Assembly (NCBI GenBank): GCA_963834365.1
Contig: CAWIBS010000040.1
Location: forward strand, 221,470-285,469
Direction of reading: 5' to 3'
DNA length: 64,000 bases
From: CAWJAP01 sp963834365
GTDB taxonomy: Bacteria; Acidobacteriota; Vicinamibacteria; Vicinamibacterales; Vicinamibacteraceae
Position numbers and translations under genes: made by a program. The number at the start of each line of letters is the position of its first letter. The first letter of the stretch is position 1. The notes under the pieces were generated by a model. It was not told the origin of the DNA. It made no database searches and was given only the letters and a program-made list of their open reading frames with translations. Below, piece by piece: positions 1-8,400 of the stretch.

Positions 1-965
1 GAGTCGCGTGAACTCGCGGCCGCACGGACACGCGGCGGCGGCACGCATCACCAGATCGCCGGTGCGGTAGCGGATGACCGGAGAGGCCAGTCGCCCCAGA
101 TTGGTGACGACCAGCTCGCCCACGACACCTGGGGCAGCCGCGAGACCGGTTGCCGGATCGATCACTTCACACACGTACTCCCGTTCGTTGAGATGCATGA
201 ACCCGGGACAGTCCCAGCACTCGAAGGCCAGCGGGCCGACCTCGGTGAGTCCGTAGTGATCGATGACCCTCGCGCCCCAGCGCTGTTCGATGCGACCGCG
301 GACCGGTGGCAGGCTTCCGCCTGGCTCGCCGGCGACGATCAGGACACGCACCGATCCGGACCCGAGCGGGTGACCTGTACGCGCGGCCACTTCCGCCAGC
401 CGCAGAGCATAGGTCGGCGTGCAGCAGACCACCGTCGGCTGGAGCGCGTCGATGAGCGCCAGACGCTGATCGGTGGACATGCCGCCGGCGGGGATGCAGT
501 GCGCGCCGAGCTGGCATCCTGCCTCGAACGCGGTCCAGAAGCCCAGGAACGGCCCGAACGAGAACGGGAAGAAGATCCGATCCGCGCCCGACACGCGCGC
601 CGCGTCGTAAACCGCTTTCCAGCACTCCAGCGTCCACTGCCAGCTCTCGTTGGTGTCGAGCCATCGCAGCGGCGATCCGGTGGTCGAGGAGGTCTGGCTG
701 TAACGCGTGTAGGCCTCGATCGGCTCTGACAGCCGCAGCCCCACGGCGGGTGCCCGGCCTGATCGGCGACCAGTTCGGCCTTCGTCGTCAGCGGGAGCGC
801 CGCCAGATCGCGCGGGAATTGCAGCGCACCAGGGTCGAGGCTGGCGAGCTTCCGCGTGTAGAACGCGTTCCTGCCGACGACATGCGCAAGCAGGGCGTGC
901 AGACGCAGCGCCTGATGTGCCGTGATCTCGCCGCGAGTACCGGCGTGCACGTCGTGACCCGTCAT
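1..965 (-). CDS. Phenylacetate-CoA ligase-like adenylate-forming enzyme, 3' end cut by window, one frameshift
   Basis: Adenylate-forming enzyme of the PaaK type, expected to activate an aromatic or other carboxylic acid as its CoA thioester. Seen: an N-terminal segment ending in HPPWG, then a shift at the CCCC run 739-742, then continuous coding with a P-loop-like TSSTTGSP (the usual form is SGTTG), an A5-type YGLTEVGPLAFEC, and an A7-type YRTGDL near the window edge. The ATG at 965 overlaps the thioesterase stop by 4 bases (ATGA), so the two are translationally coupled. The C-terminal lid domain lies outside the window. The single missing base in a C run looks like a sequencing error. The substrate is unknown; the halogenase-like and radical SAM neighbours suggest a specialised aromatic acid rather than phenylacetate catabolism. 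Confidence 0.8.
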
Positions 966-1387
966 GCCTCGTGGCGATCGGGCGGCGCCGGCGGCGTCAC
1001 ACCCAACCGCGACAGAATCTCCACGGGGATCGGCACCGCCTTCATCGGCTCGCCGGGACGGTGGCGCACGCAGATGGTGACGAGCGTCCCGGTGCCGATG
1101 CTGGTGCCGTCCCGCTCGACCACGCACGCGTAGCGAATGGTCTTGCTCCGCACCTCCGCGACCCGAATCGCCACGTCGAACTCCTCTTCGAACCGCAGCG
1201 GCCGTTGGTAGTCGAACGCCGCCGAGACGCGCGGCCAGCCGACGCCGCTGTCCGGTGACAGCACGCTCAGGCCGGCCGCCCGCCACAAGGCGTGCTCCGC
1301 CTCCTCCATATAGCGGAAATACCAGCTGAAATGGACGATACCCGCCGCGTCGGTCTCGTAGAACTGGACCCGGCGGCGGTGCCGGTG
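962..1387 (-). CDS. Hotdog-fold (4HBT) acyl-CoA thioesterase
   Basis: 4-hydroxybenzoyl-CoA thioesterase-type hotdog protein that would hydrolyse an acyl- or aroyl-CoA. The family's N-terminal motif is visible upstream of the only ATG (1309): RVQFYETDAAGIVHFSWYF, with the catalytic Asp of the ETDAAG loop, then RYMEEAEHALWRAAGL. That stretch is open back to a TAG at 1388-1390 and contains no ATG, GTG or TTG, so the true start is lost to a small indel or lies in the halogenase tail. I therefore extend the coding region to 1387. The product would be about 140 residues, normal for the family. It is coupled to the CoA ligase downstream (4-base overlap) and follows the halogenase-like gene by about 11 bases. 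Confidence 0.8.
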   Translation of the reverse strand, partial: HRHRRRVQFYETDAAGIVHFSWYFRYMEEAEHALWRAAGLSVLSPDSGVGWPRVSAAFDYQRPLRFEEEFDVAIRVAEVRSKTIRYACVVERDGTSIGTGTLVTICVRHRPGEPMKAVPIPVEILSRLGVTPPAPPDRHEA

Positions 1388-1398
1388 CTACTCAGCGC

Positions 1399-2721
1399 TC
1401 AAGGCTCTGGACGACGGCCTTCCGGCAGCACGAGCTCGTTGGCCTTGTCGGGCACCAGGTCGGGCGGGACACCGGCGAACCACGGCGGGATCGGTTGCTT
1501 GCCAGGGGGATAGAGGGACTCCATGGGCGTCCAGACCTCGTCCACCCGCTCGGTGAACAGGTCGCCGATGAGGAGATCCGTGATCGTATTCCGCAGCTCC
1601 GGGTAGCGCTTCACGAACGCGCCGAAGCTGAAGCCGTCGTAGTACTCGCACACGAGGCGTCGCATGCGGTCCACGCCCTCGTTGAAGCCCTGGCCCCACT
1701 GCCCCAGCTGCGCAGCCGAGGTATCGCCCCGTTCGAGACCGTCGGCAATCGCGTCCGCCGCGAGCTGTCCCGACTTGAGCGCGAGGAGCACACCCGAGGA
1801 GTAGAGCGGGTCGAGAAACCCGAACGCGTCGCCGACCAGGACCCAGCCATCCCCCGCCACCGCCTTCGATCGGTACGAATAGTCGCGCGTCGCGAAGTAG
1901 CCGGTGACGCGGGTCGCCGGCTTCACACGGTCCTGCACGGCCGGACACGCCGCCACCTCCTCGGCGTAGGTCTGTTCGTGCCCCCCGCGACCCTTGAACA
2001 GGTAGTCGAACGGCGCCACCACCCCGACGCTCACAATGTCGTCGTGGAGGGGGATGTACCAGAACCAGCCGTTGCGGCTGGTCGTCTGGAGCACCATGGT
2101 CGCGCCTTCGTCGCGGCCGGTGTCGCGATACGCGCCCTGCCAGTACGTCCAGATCGCGCCCTTGTTGAGCAGCGGATCCCAGAGCCGCAGCTTGAGGCGG
2201 TTCTGGAGCAGCGCCGCCTGACCGCTGGCGTCCACGACCACCTCGGCCCGCACGTCCCGGCGTTCGCCGCTCTCGTCGCGGATACGGACGCCCACCGCGC
2301 GATCTCCCTCGAAGAGGACCTCGAGCACGTGCACACCCTCACGGGCATCGACCCCGTGCTCGCGCGCGTTCTCGAGCAGCATCTGATCGAATTCGCTGCG
2401 CACCACCTGCCACGTCTGCGAGCAGGCGTGCGGCTTGTTGTCCCAGAAGTAGAAGGGCGCCGACTGGCGGCCGTTGGCGCTGACGAACTGCACGCTGTGC
2501 TTCTTGACGAAGTGACTCCGCCGCAGCTTGTCGAGCATCGCCAGCCGCTCGAGCACCCAGTAGGTCTCGGGGATCAGCGACTCGCCGATGTGGAAGCGCG
2601 GAAACCGCTCCCGTTCGAACAGCGTCACCTGCCGGCCCCGCTGCGCGATCAGTGTCGCGGTCGTCGATCCGGCGGGTCCGCCGCCAATCACGACCACTTC
2701 CGGATTGCGGTCTGCTGCCAT
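1399..2721 (-). CDS. Flavin-dependent halogenase-like / FAD-dependent oxidoreductase
   Basis: A 440-residue FAD-dependent enzyme of the tryptophan-halogenase / geranylgeranyl-reductase superfamily. Seen: an N-terminal GGGPAGSTTA Rossmann motif at residues 13-22, the GES loop in FPRFHIGESLIPET (about 41-54), a WFWYIP matching the halogenase WxWxIP signature (about 220), and a second FAD motif LVGDAFGFLDPLYSSG (about 295-310). The WxWxIP motif blocks monooxygenation in true halogenases, so halogenation is plausible, but the reductase or hydroxylase members of the superfamily cannot be excluded. It sits between a radical SAM gene (gap 49 bases) and a thioesterase plus CoA ligase, all on the same strand, which argues for tailoring of a CoA-bound aromatic substrate. 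Confidence 0.8.
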   Translation of the reverse strand: MAADRNPEVVVIGGGPAGSTTATLIAQRGRQVTLFERERFPRFHIGESLIPETYWVLERLAMLDKLRRSHFVKKHSVQFVSANGRQSAPFYFWDNKPHACSQTWQVVRSEFDQMLLENAREHGVDAREGVHVLEVLFEGDRAVGVRIRDESGERRDVRAEVVVDASGQAALLQNRLKLRLWDPLLNKGAIWTYWQGAYRDTGRDEGATMVLQTTSRNGWFWYIPLHDDIVSVGVVAPFDYLFKGRGGHEQTYAEEVAACPAVQDRVKPATRVTGYFATRDYSYRSKAVAGDGWVLVGDAFGFLDPLYSSGVLLALKSGQLAADAIADGLERGDTSAAQLGQWGQGFNEGVDRMRRLVCEYYDGFSFGAFVKRYPELRNTITDLLIGDLFTERVDEVWTPMESLYPPGKQPIPPWFAGVPPDLVPDKANELVLPEGRRPEP

Positions 2722-2770
2722 CGTTTAGGCTCGATCGAGAGAGAGGGTCGCTGACGGGGACCGGCGCCGC

Positions 2771-4105
2771 TCAGGTGTACCGGATGCCCGCGTGCGCGGG
2801 CAGGAAGAACCGGCGCAGGAGCACGTCCACGCGCAGCAGCGCGCCGCGGGTCAGGGTGATCGCATCCTCGCTGGCCGCCGCCAGCCAGCCGTCCGAGGCC
2901 AGCGACCCGAGCGCTTCGCGAAAGCGCTCGAGCACGTTGACGCCGTACTTGCCGGCGAAGTATGCGGGCTTCACCGAGCCACGCTTCAATTGGAGGACGA
3001 ACTCCCGGATCAGCCGCTCGTCGCCGGTTGGCCGATAGGCGCGCGCCAGCGGGATCTCGCCACGGTGAATCGCCTCGCCGTACGGCCCCCACGCGTCGAG
3101 GTTCTGCACGTGCACCCCGTTGACGTGACCGAACGAGGCGACGCCGAGGCCGGCGAGGTCAGCGCCCTCCCACAGCCGATCGCGGTAGACGAAGGTACTG
3201 TGCGAAGGATCCTTGACCGCGGTGTAGGCGCTGCCCACGTGATAGCCGGCGCGTTCGAGCGCCTCGAACGCTTCGGCCACCCAGCGCCGCTTCGTCTCCC
3301 ATCCCGCGACGTGCTCATCGAAGCGGCCGGTGTGCGCCAGCCGATCGCGCGAGATGGTCGTGTTGAACGGCAACTCCATCTGGTAGATGGTCACGCTGTC
3401 CGGATCGAGCGCCAGTGTGCGGCGGATCGTGTCGGTCCAGTTCTCATCGGTCTCGCCGAGCATGCCGGCAATGAGATCGATGTTGATCTGGGGAAAGTCG
3501 AGATGGCGCGCGAACTCGTACGCCCGCGCGATCTCCTTGGATCGGTGCGCCCGCCCGTTCAGCTCGAGCAGGTGATCGTCGAAGCTCTCGACACCCAGGC
3601 TGAGGCGCGTCACGCCGATGCCCCGAATGGCCGACAGCTTGGCTTCGGTCAGGGTGCCCGGCTCGCACTCGAAGGTGACCTCTTTCGCGTCGCGCCAGGG
3701 CTTGACCGCCTGCAGTCGCGACACGAGGCTCTCGAGCTGCCTGGTGGAGAGGAACGAGGGCGTGCCACCCCCGAAGTAGACGAAATCGAGCGCCCGGTCG
3801 CGAAATGCCGGCAGGTCGCGGTAGAGCTCCCACTCCCGGCCCAGCAGGTCGAGATAGCTGGCCACCTCCTGCGCGTTCTTGTCCGTGTAGACGCGGAAGT
3901 AGCAGAAGTGGCAGCGCTTCCGGCAGAACGGGATGTGCAGGTAGAGTCCGAGCGGCGTGCCGGGGACGGGAGCCGAATGCAGCGCGGGACTCGCGTCGGC
4001 CGCTACTGCCTCGGGCCTCCATACAGAGAACGGCGGGTAGTTGGCGACGAAGTAGCTGCCGACTTCCGTGTCCTCGGCTGGAATCGTACTCGTCTTATCG
4101 GTCAT
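2771..4105 (-). CDS. HemN/HemW-like radical SAM protein (coproporphyrinogen oxidase family)
   Basis: A 444-residue radical SAM enzyme of the coproporphyrinogen III oxidase-like group. The cluster motif CRKRCHFC (CxxxCxxC) lies at about residues 69-76 after LGLYLHIPF, followed by FVYFGGGTPSF and the LSLGVESFDD strand typical of HemN/HemW. A C-terminal HemN-like winged-helix region follows. The ATG at 4105 gives the family's usual N-terminus; the open frame continues far upstream, but that part overlaps a divergent gene and is not protein-like. As first gene of the operon with a halogenase-like enzyme, thioesterase and CoA ligase, it is unlikely to serve haem synthesis. HemN-like enzymes in natural-product clusters do methyl transfer, cyclopropanation or ring changes; which applies here is unknown. 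Confidence 0.8.
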   Translation of the reverse strand: MTDKTSTIPAEDTEVGSYFVANYPPFSVWRPEAVAADASPALHSAPVPGTPLGLYLHIPFCRKRCHFCYFRVYTDKNAQEVASYLDLLGREWELYRDLPAFRDRALDFVYFGGGTPSFLSTRQLESLVSRLQAVKPWRDAKEVTFECEPGTLTEAKLSAIRGIGVTRLSLGVESFDDHLLELNGRAHRSKEIARAYEFARHLDFPQINIDLIAGMLGETDENWTDTIRRTLALDPDSVTIYQMELPFNTTISRDRLAHTGRFDEHVAGWETKRRWVAEAFEALERAGYHVGSAYTAVKDPSHSTFVYRDRLWEGADLAGLGVASFGHVNGVHVQNLDAWGPYGEAIHRGEIPLARAYRPTGDERLIREFVLQLKRGSVKPAYFAGKYGVNVLERFREALGSLASDGWLAAASEDAITLTRGALLRVDVLLRRFFLPAHAGIRYT

Positions 4106-4210
4106 GGACTGCAGAGATTGTCTGCCTCTCTCGATCCCATACGCGGGACGACCTCTGCAGCTTACGGCATTTGGGGCTCCGCCGTCGCCGGCAACGCCGC
4201 ATGTCATCGG

Positions 4211-4226
4211 GGGCACGTGGATTGCA
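4211..4226 (+). promoter_or_regulatory. Sigma-54-type (-24/-12) promoter for the PEP-CTERM gene
   Basis: GGGCACGTGGATTGCA matches the sigma-54 consensus TGGCACG-N4-TTGCA at all fixed positions except the first T. GG and GC are exactly 10 bases apart, as the -24/-12 elements require. It lies 93 bases before the ATG of the PEP-CTERM gene. PEP-CTERM genes in other bacteria are known to be controlled by sigma-54 with a PrsK/PrsR system; no such regulator is in this window. Confidence 0.75.
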
Positions 4227-4318
4227 CTGACTGGCGCGAGAATCGTGCAACGGATCGCCAGCCGAGCGGCTCGGCACGATCCCTGAGGCGCGTCACGACG
4301 CGCCCTTTCGAGGCCCCT

Positions 4319-4975
4319 ATGCGCAAGAGTGCCCGCTCCCCACTGACCTGCGCGCTTTTTCTCGCCCTCTGGGCAATCGCAGGAGCACGAACTGCTTCTG
4401 CGGATGTGATTACATTTCGGTTGGACCTGAATGTGCGATCTGTGGACGTCAATCCGGGAGACGTCTTCGATCCATACGTCGCGGAACACTTTCCTCTTGC
4501 CGACGACCTCTCCCTCCTGGTGTCGTGGGACACGGACGCAGCGGCGGGGCCGGGCGGGGAATTTCAGGGGGCCCTGACGGGCGTCACGCTGGAGCGGGAG
4601 GACTACAGGTCCAACCGCCGAGCCGCGCCCGGGTGGAATTATCTGGCCACGCGGCCTGGCGATTCGTTCGGCGGGTTTGCCGATCTGGCGCCGCGCCCCG
4701 GCGAACCAATGCTGCCATTCGAGGCCTACTATTTCGAGTTCTGGACCGAGTTCGCGTTCGGCACGCTGCAACCGGGCGCACTGCCGACGATGTTGCCGGC
4801 CGAGCCGCTTCGCGGCGAGTTTCTCGTGGCGCTCGGCAGCGGCTACTACGAGAACCCACACTTCGTGACCGGCGACATCCAGTCCATCACGGCAGTGCCC
4901 GAACCCGGAACGCTCCTGGTGTTCGGGACGGGTCTCGTTGCCTGGGGCGTCGCGAGGATTCGTCGGAGGCGTTGA
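4319..4975 (+). CDS. PEP-CTERM sorting-domain exported protein
   Basis: 218 residues. The N-terminal signal peptide has a hydrophobic core CALFLALWAIAGA and a cleavage region after TASA. The body has no domain I recognise and is rich in acidic and aromatic residues, consistent with a beta-rich extracellular protein. The C-terminus is a classic PEP-CTERM tripartite signal: VPEPGT, a hydrophobic helix, then RIRRRR at the very end. Exosortase would cleave it during export to the cell surface or exopolysaccharide; no exosortase gene is seen here, as is normal since one enzyme serves many substrates. It is preceded by a sigma-54-type promoter and followed without a gap by a small membrane protein gene. 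Confidence 0.85.
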   Translation: MRKSARSPLTCALFLALWAIAGARTASADVITFRLDLNVRSVDVNPGDVFDPYVAEHFPLADDLSLLVSWDTDAAAGPGGEFQGALTGVTLEREDYRSNRRAAPGWNYLATRPGDSFGGFADLAPRPGEPMLPFEAYYFEFWTEFAFGTLQPGALPTMLPAEPLRGEFLVALGSGYYENPHFVTGDIQSITAVPEPGTLLVFGTGLVAWGVARIRRRR

Positions 4976-5215
4976 ATGACCACCATGGTGCGCGCGGGAC
5001 CGAAGAACCCCGGGACCGCCGCCGTGCTGAGCCTGATCGTGCCGGGCGTCGGCCAGTTCTACAACGGCGACTTTCTGCGCGGACTGTTCTGGCTGATCGT
5101 GACGCCGGGGTTCTGGATCGGCACGGGAGGTCTGTTCGGCTGGGTGTGCCACGTGATCGCAGCGGTCACGGCCCATCATCGCGCGGAGCGTCACAACCGC
5201 TTGGTGGCCGTCTGA
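4976..5215 (+). CDS. Small TM2-like membrane protein
   Basis: 79 residues. The ATG directly follows the stop codon of the PEP-CTERM gene, so the two are probably co-transcribed and coupled. Two hydrophobic helices are visible (AAVLSLIVPGVGQFYNG region and LFWLIVTPGFWIG region), and the GVGQFYNGDFLRG turn between them resembles the TM2 domain signature (PGxGxFYLG). Function unknown. A second start at 4982 (ATGGTG) would shorten it by two residues. Confidence 0.7.
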   Translation: MTTMVRAGPKNPGTAAVLSLIVPGVGQFYNGDFLRGLFWLIVTPGFWIGTGGLFGWVCHVIAAVTAHHRAERHNRLVAV

Positions 5216-5232
5216 CGTGCCTTTGGTATTCG

Positions 5233-5327
5233 TAGTGTCCGCCCTTAGGCGGACCGCCTTGGTCCGGCTGAAGCCGGACACTACGTCAACACGCTCGGGT
5301 CCGGCTGAAGCCGGACACTACGTCAAC
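5233..5327 (+). repeat. Cluster of extragenic palindromic repeats
   Basis: Two direct copies of a 29-base unit beginning GTCCGGCTGAAGCCGGACAC and ending in CTACGTCAAC lie at 5262-5290 and 5299-5327. Each contains a near-perfect stem GTCCGGC/GCCGGAC with a TGAA loop. A related inverted unit (TAGTGTCCGCCC, then GGCGGACC) precedes them at 5233-5255. The patch lies between convergent genes. Such units, readable as RLKPDTT in one frame, are from memory a frequent interspersed element in Vicinamibacterales genomes; that should be checked. Confidence 0.75.
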
Positions 5328-5344
5328 GACGTCCACGTCGCGAA

Positions 5345-7602
5345 TCAACCCGCAGGCGAGACGCTGGAGGCCGGGCACGACTCACCCGGTCTCGGTCCAG
5401 TCACGACGATTTCCGCAATCCACCAGGGCGCCTCGGCATCATCGCGCAGCTGCAGTCGCAGCCGTGGGGTGATCACCGACTTCAGGTCGAGCACGATCGG
5501 CGCCTCGCGCTGGCAGCGGACCGCACCTGAGAGCGTGAGGAGGCTCGTCGTGCCGCTCCAGGCCACGTGGGCCGCGTCGGACCCGGGCGGGAACGCCAGG
5601 ACTTCCAGCGACCGCGGGTACTGGAGCGGCCACACGCCGAGCTGCAGCATGACGGCACACACCGGGGCGGCTTCCTCGAGCGTGAGCTCGACCGCATCGC
5701 CCCGCCGCTGACGATCAGCGGGGCGCCACCCCGAATCGAGCTGTCCGTCCTCGAGGATTGAGGTGATGTCCGCTCCGTCCCGTGCGTCCGTCACGCGGAC
5801 CCGCAGTCTCCGCAGCCGCGTGGAACCGGCTGCGTCGGGCGCGCACGCCGCGCGGGACAGATCGCCCGCGGCCGTTGTCGATGACGCTTCCACCCGCGCC
5901 GCGGGACGTCCTTCCTGCACCGACAGGATCGGGCGATCGATCTGCAGGGCGGCGAGCACGTCGGCCGGTTCGCTCTTCTCCAGCGCCTCGATCAACCGGT
6001 AGTGCGGCGGCGTATGGCCGCTGTAGCCGTTCACGATCGGCCGACCGTGCTGCATCATGCGATACATCGCCGCAGTGTCCACCGCCCGCGAGCCGACGGG
6101 GCGCTCGGCGATGACCACCTCCGGCCGTTCGCGCGACACGTCCAGCGGTCCTGGCGGAGCGACGAGCGGCATCGGCCGGATCGCAATGTCAAACGCGACG
6201 AGCAGCGCGCCCACGCCGTACATCAGCGGGCGGCGTCCCGGCCAGCGAACGGCCAGCCGCGACACGGCGACCGCGAGCAGCACCGCGAGGCACAGCGACG
6301 TGAGCATCCAGAAGCGGGTCGGCACGCGCAGGCCGTTCCAGCCGGGGAGCACCATCAGCCAGGCGTAAGGTGCCCGGTACCAGAAGCGAACGCCGCCGGC
6401 GGCGGCCTCCGGGCCGAGACTGAGACAGGCCGTCACGGCTGCTGCGACGAGGTAGAACGCCGGCATCGAGGACGCGCGGAACGCGCGGCGCACCGGCGGG
6501 GCGAGACAGGCCGCGGCCGCCAGCAGGACACACGCAGCCGCCAGCGTCTTGTGGGGACGTGTCATCGACACGCGCACGAACCCCAACTCCATGACGAAAG
6601 GGCGTACGGCGGCGACGACCGCAAGCGCCAGCGGCAGCAGCGCCACCATGCCCAGCCGGGCGCTCGGCCGCCATGTCGCCTGCTCCGGGTCACGTCGTGT
6701 CCGCAGCAGGATGACGACCATGACGCCGATCACGACGGCCAGTCCCGGAAACAGGGCGCGCTCCTGTGCGGCCGGCGGCAACACCGCGCTCCAGAGCGAC
6801 AAGAGCGGTGCGGTCAGGACGTCGAGCAGATCGGCGCTGTAGGACTCGATCTGCTCACGATCGCGCACGAACCCATACGATTGCTGGATCGTGTGGTAGG
6901 CCAGCAGGACCGGCAGGAACGGCAGGCTCGCCGCCAGCCACACGCCAGACGCCCGCGCCACGAGGGGCAGCGCCGCGCGCGAGCGCCCGAACCAGACCAG
7001 CCACATCACGATCAGGAGCGACGCGTAGAACAGGTAGTAGCCGCAGCTTGCCGCGAGCAGCAGCCACGCCGCGCCGAAGAGCACCAGCCAGCGCGACTGC
7101 TTCGACTGCCAGTAGGCGTGGAGTGACAACAGGACGAGGGGCAGGCCGTAGACGCACAGCACCTGCAGGTGTGCGAGCTGGTCCGCCTTGTACGGGGCGA
7201 AGCCGAAATAGAGACCGGCCAGAAACGCGGCCGGCCAGTGGCCCGTGAGCCGCAGGCAGAGCCAGTAGGTCGCGCAGGCGGCCGCAGGAAATGAGACCAG
7301 GAAAACGATGTTGTACGTCGTCAGTGGAGACAGTCCGAGCGCTTGCAGCGGCGTCGTGACCGGGTAGAGGCCGAGCAGATGCTCCGAGAACGCGAGTGCG
7401 CCGGGCGCCGGAAAGAAGATCGGCGGGCTCCACCACGCCGCGGTCAGCGGGACGGCCTGCGTGTTCCACCACAGGATCCACGTATTCAGGATGGGATCGA
7501 TCGGCGTCGTGCGGAATCGTGGTTCCGAGACGCGGTCACGAGCGGCCAGGTGTACGCGGCCGCAACCAGCAGGTAGGTCAGGACAACGCTGGCGGTTCGC
7601 AC
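5345..7602 (-). CDS. Large integral membrane protein, glycosyltransferase-C-like, with C-terminal lectin-like domain
   Basis: About 750 residues. The first part holds about ten hydrophobic segments in the GT-C/arabinofuranosyltransferase style, with an early loop DPILNTWILWWN typical of such polyprenyl-sugar transferases. The last 220 residues form a soluble beta-rich domain resembling an F5/8-type carbohydrate-binding fold, preceded by VAERPVGSRAVDT. A GTG at 7602 starts the expected signal-anchor (MRTASVVLTYLLVAAAYTWP); that frame breaks near 7510-7530, just before the DPILN loop, so one indel must be corrected. Without correction the open frame begins with a non-hydrophobic leader at 7639. 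Probable role: transfer of a sugar to a surface polymer or protein; acceptor unknown. It diverges from the HExxH gene. Confidence 0.65.
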
Positions 7603-7673
7603 GAGGCGCCGGCAGTCTACACGAATTCCGCGGGGCCATCAGGACTGACAGCCGGCGGCCTATAGTGTCAGGT

Positions 7674-8342
7674 GTGATCCGGGCGTCGCGTCAGGGCGTC
7701 GTGATTGCCGTGGTCCTGCTCGTCGCGGGGGCGGGCCTCTGGGCGCTGTTCACGCGGCCGACGCCTCGCGCGGTCGAGGCCGGCTTCTGGTTCGAGCCGC
7801 TCACCTACGAGTCCGCCGCGCTCGGCGGATCGATCACCGTGCAGGAGTTCTCCACCATCGAGACGATCGCGCGCGCGGAGATCGCAAGCGCGTTCGACGG
7901 CCTGCGCATCACCATCTCCGATCGCCGCACCGCGTCCTACGCCGTGCGCGTCGTCCCGCAGCTCCGCGATCCGCGGTTCCGTGGCCACTATGAGGTGGCG
8001 GGCGCCTCGTACGGCATACCGGGCGTCGGCGGCTCGGGTGCTGTGAGCTTCCCCTTCCTGGCCGGCGGGGCAATCGCGTCCGCGCCGCCCGGCGCGGCCC
8101 GCAGCGACATCATCGCTGCGATCGGACGGGGAATCGGCCGCACCGCCGTGCACGAGCTCACGCACCAGCTCCTGCCGCGGGCGCCGATTCACGGACAGGA
8201 CATCCAGAGCTACGAGTACGACTCGGCGGCGCGACGCGAGCACTACTACGGCGGGATGCACTGGGGAGCGGCGTGGCCGCTTCTTCGCCAGCAGTTCGGC
8301 GACGATGCCGACCGCGCGGATCGCGCATCCGGCGCGCGATAG
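7674..8342 (+). CDS. Membrane-anchored HExxH protein, putative zinc peptidase
   Basis: About 222 residues starting at a GTG (7674; another GTG at 7665). An N-terminal anchor (VVIAVVLLVAGAGLWALF) is followed by an extracytoplasmic domain. AVHELTHQLLP at about residues 160-170 supplies HExxH, with a downstream HYYGGMHWG segment that could hold the third zinc ligand. I recognise no peptidase family with confidence. Archaemetzincin-like or immunity-type proteins with a lone HExxH are possible. It diverges from the large membrane protein, the two starts being about 70 bases apart. Confidence 0.6.
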   Translation: MIRASRQGVVIAVVLLVAGAGLWALFTRPTPRAVEAGFWFEPLTYESAALGGSITVQEFSTIETIARAEIASAFDGLRITISDRRTASYAVRVVPQLRDPRFRGHYEVAGASYGIPGVGGSGAVSFPFLAGGAIASAPPGAARSDIIAAIGRGIGRTAVHELTHQLLPRAPIHGQDIQSYEYDSAARREHYYGGMHWGAAWPLLRQQFGDDADRADRASGAR

Positions 8343-8400
8343 CGGTGTGCGCCGCTCGATCGGGGCCGGAATCGTTCCCGACGTCCCTACGCCCGGCGCA

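Noticed and set aside
1495..2754. 419-codon open frame on the plus strand opposite the halogenase-like gene
   Set aside because: Antisense shadow: histidine/arginine/valine-rich, no motifs, while the minus strand has clear FAD motifs.
4106..5281. N-terminal extension of the radical SAM frame to 836 residues
   Set aside because: It runs antisense through the PEP-CTERM and TM2-like genes and the repeat patch and has no protein-like features; the ATG at 4105 gives the normal family start.
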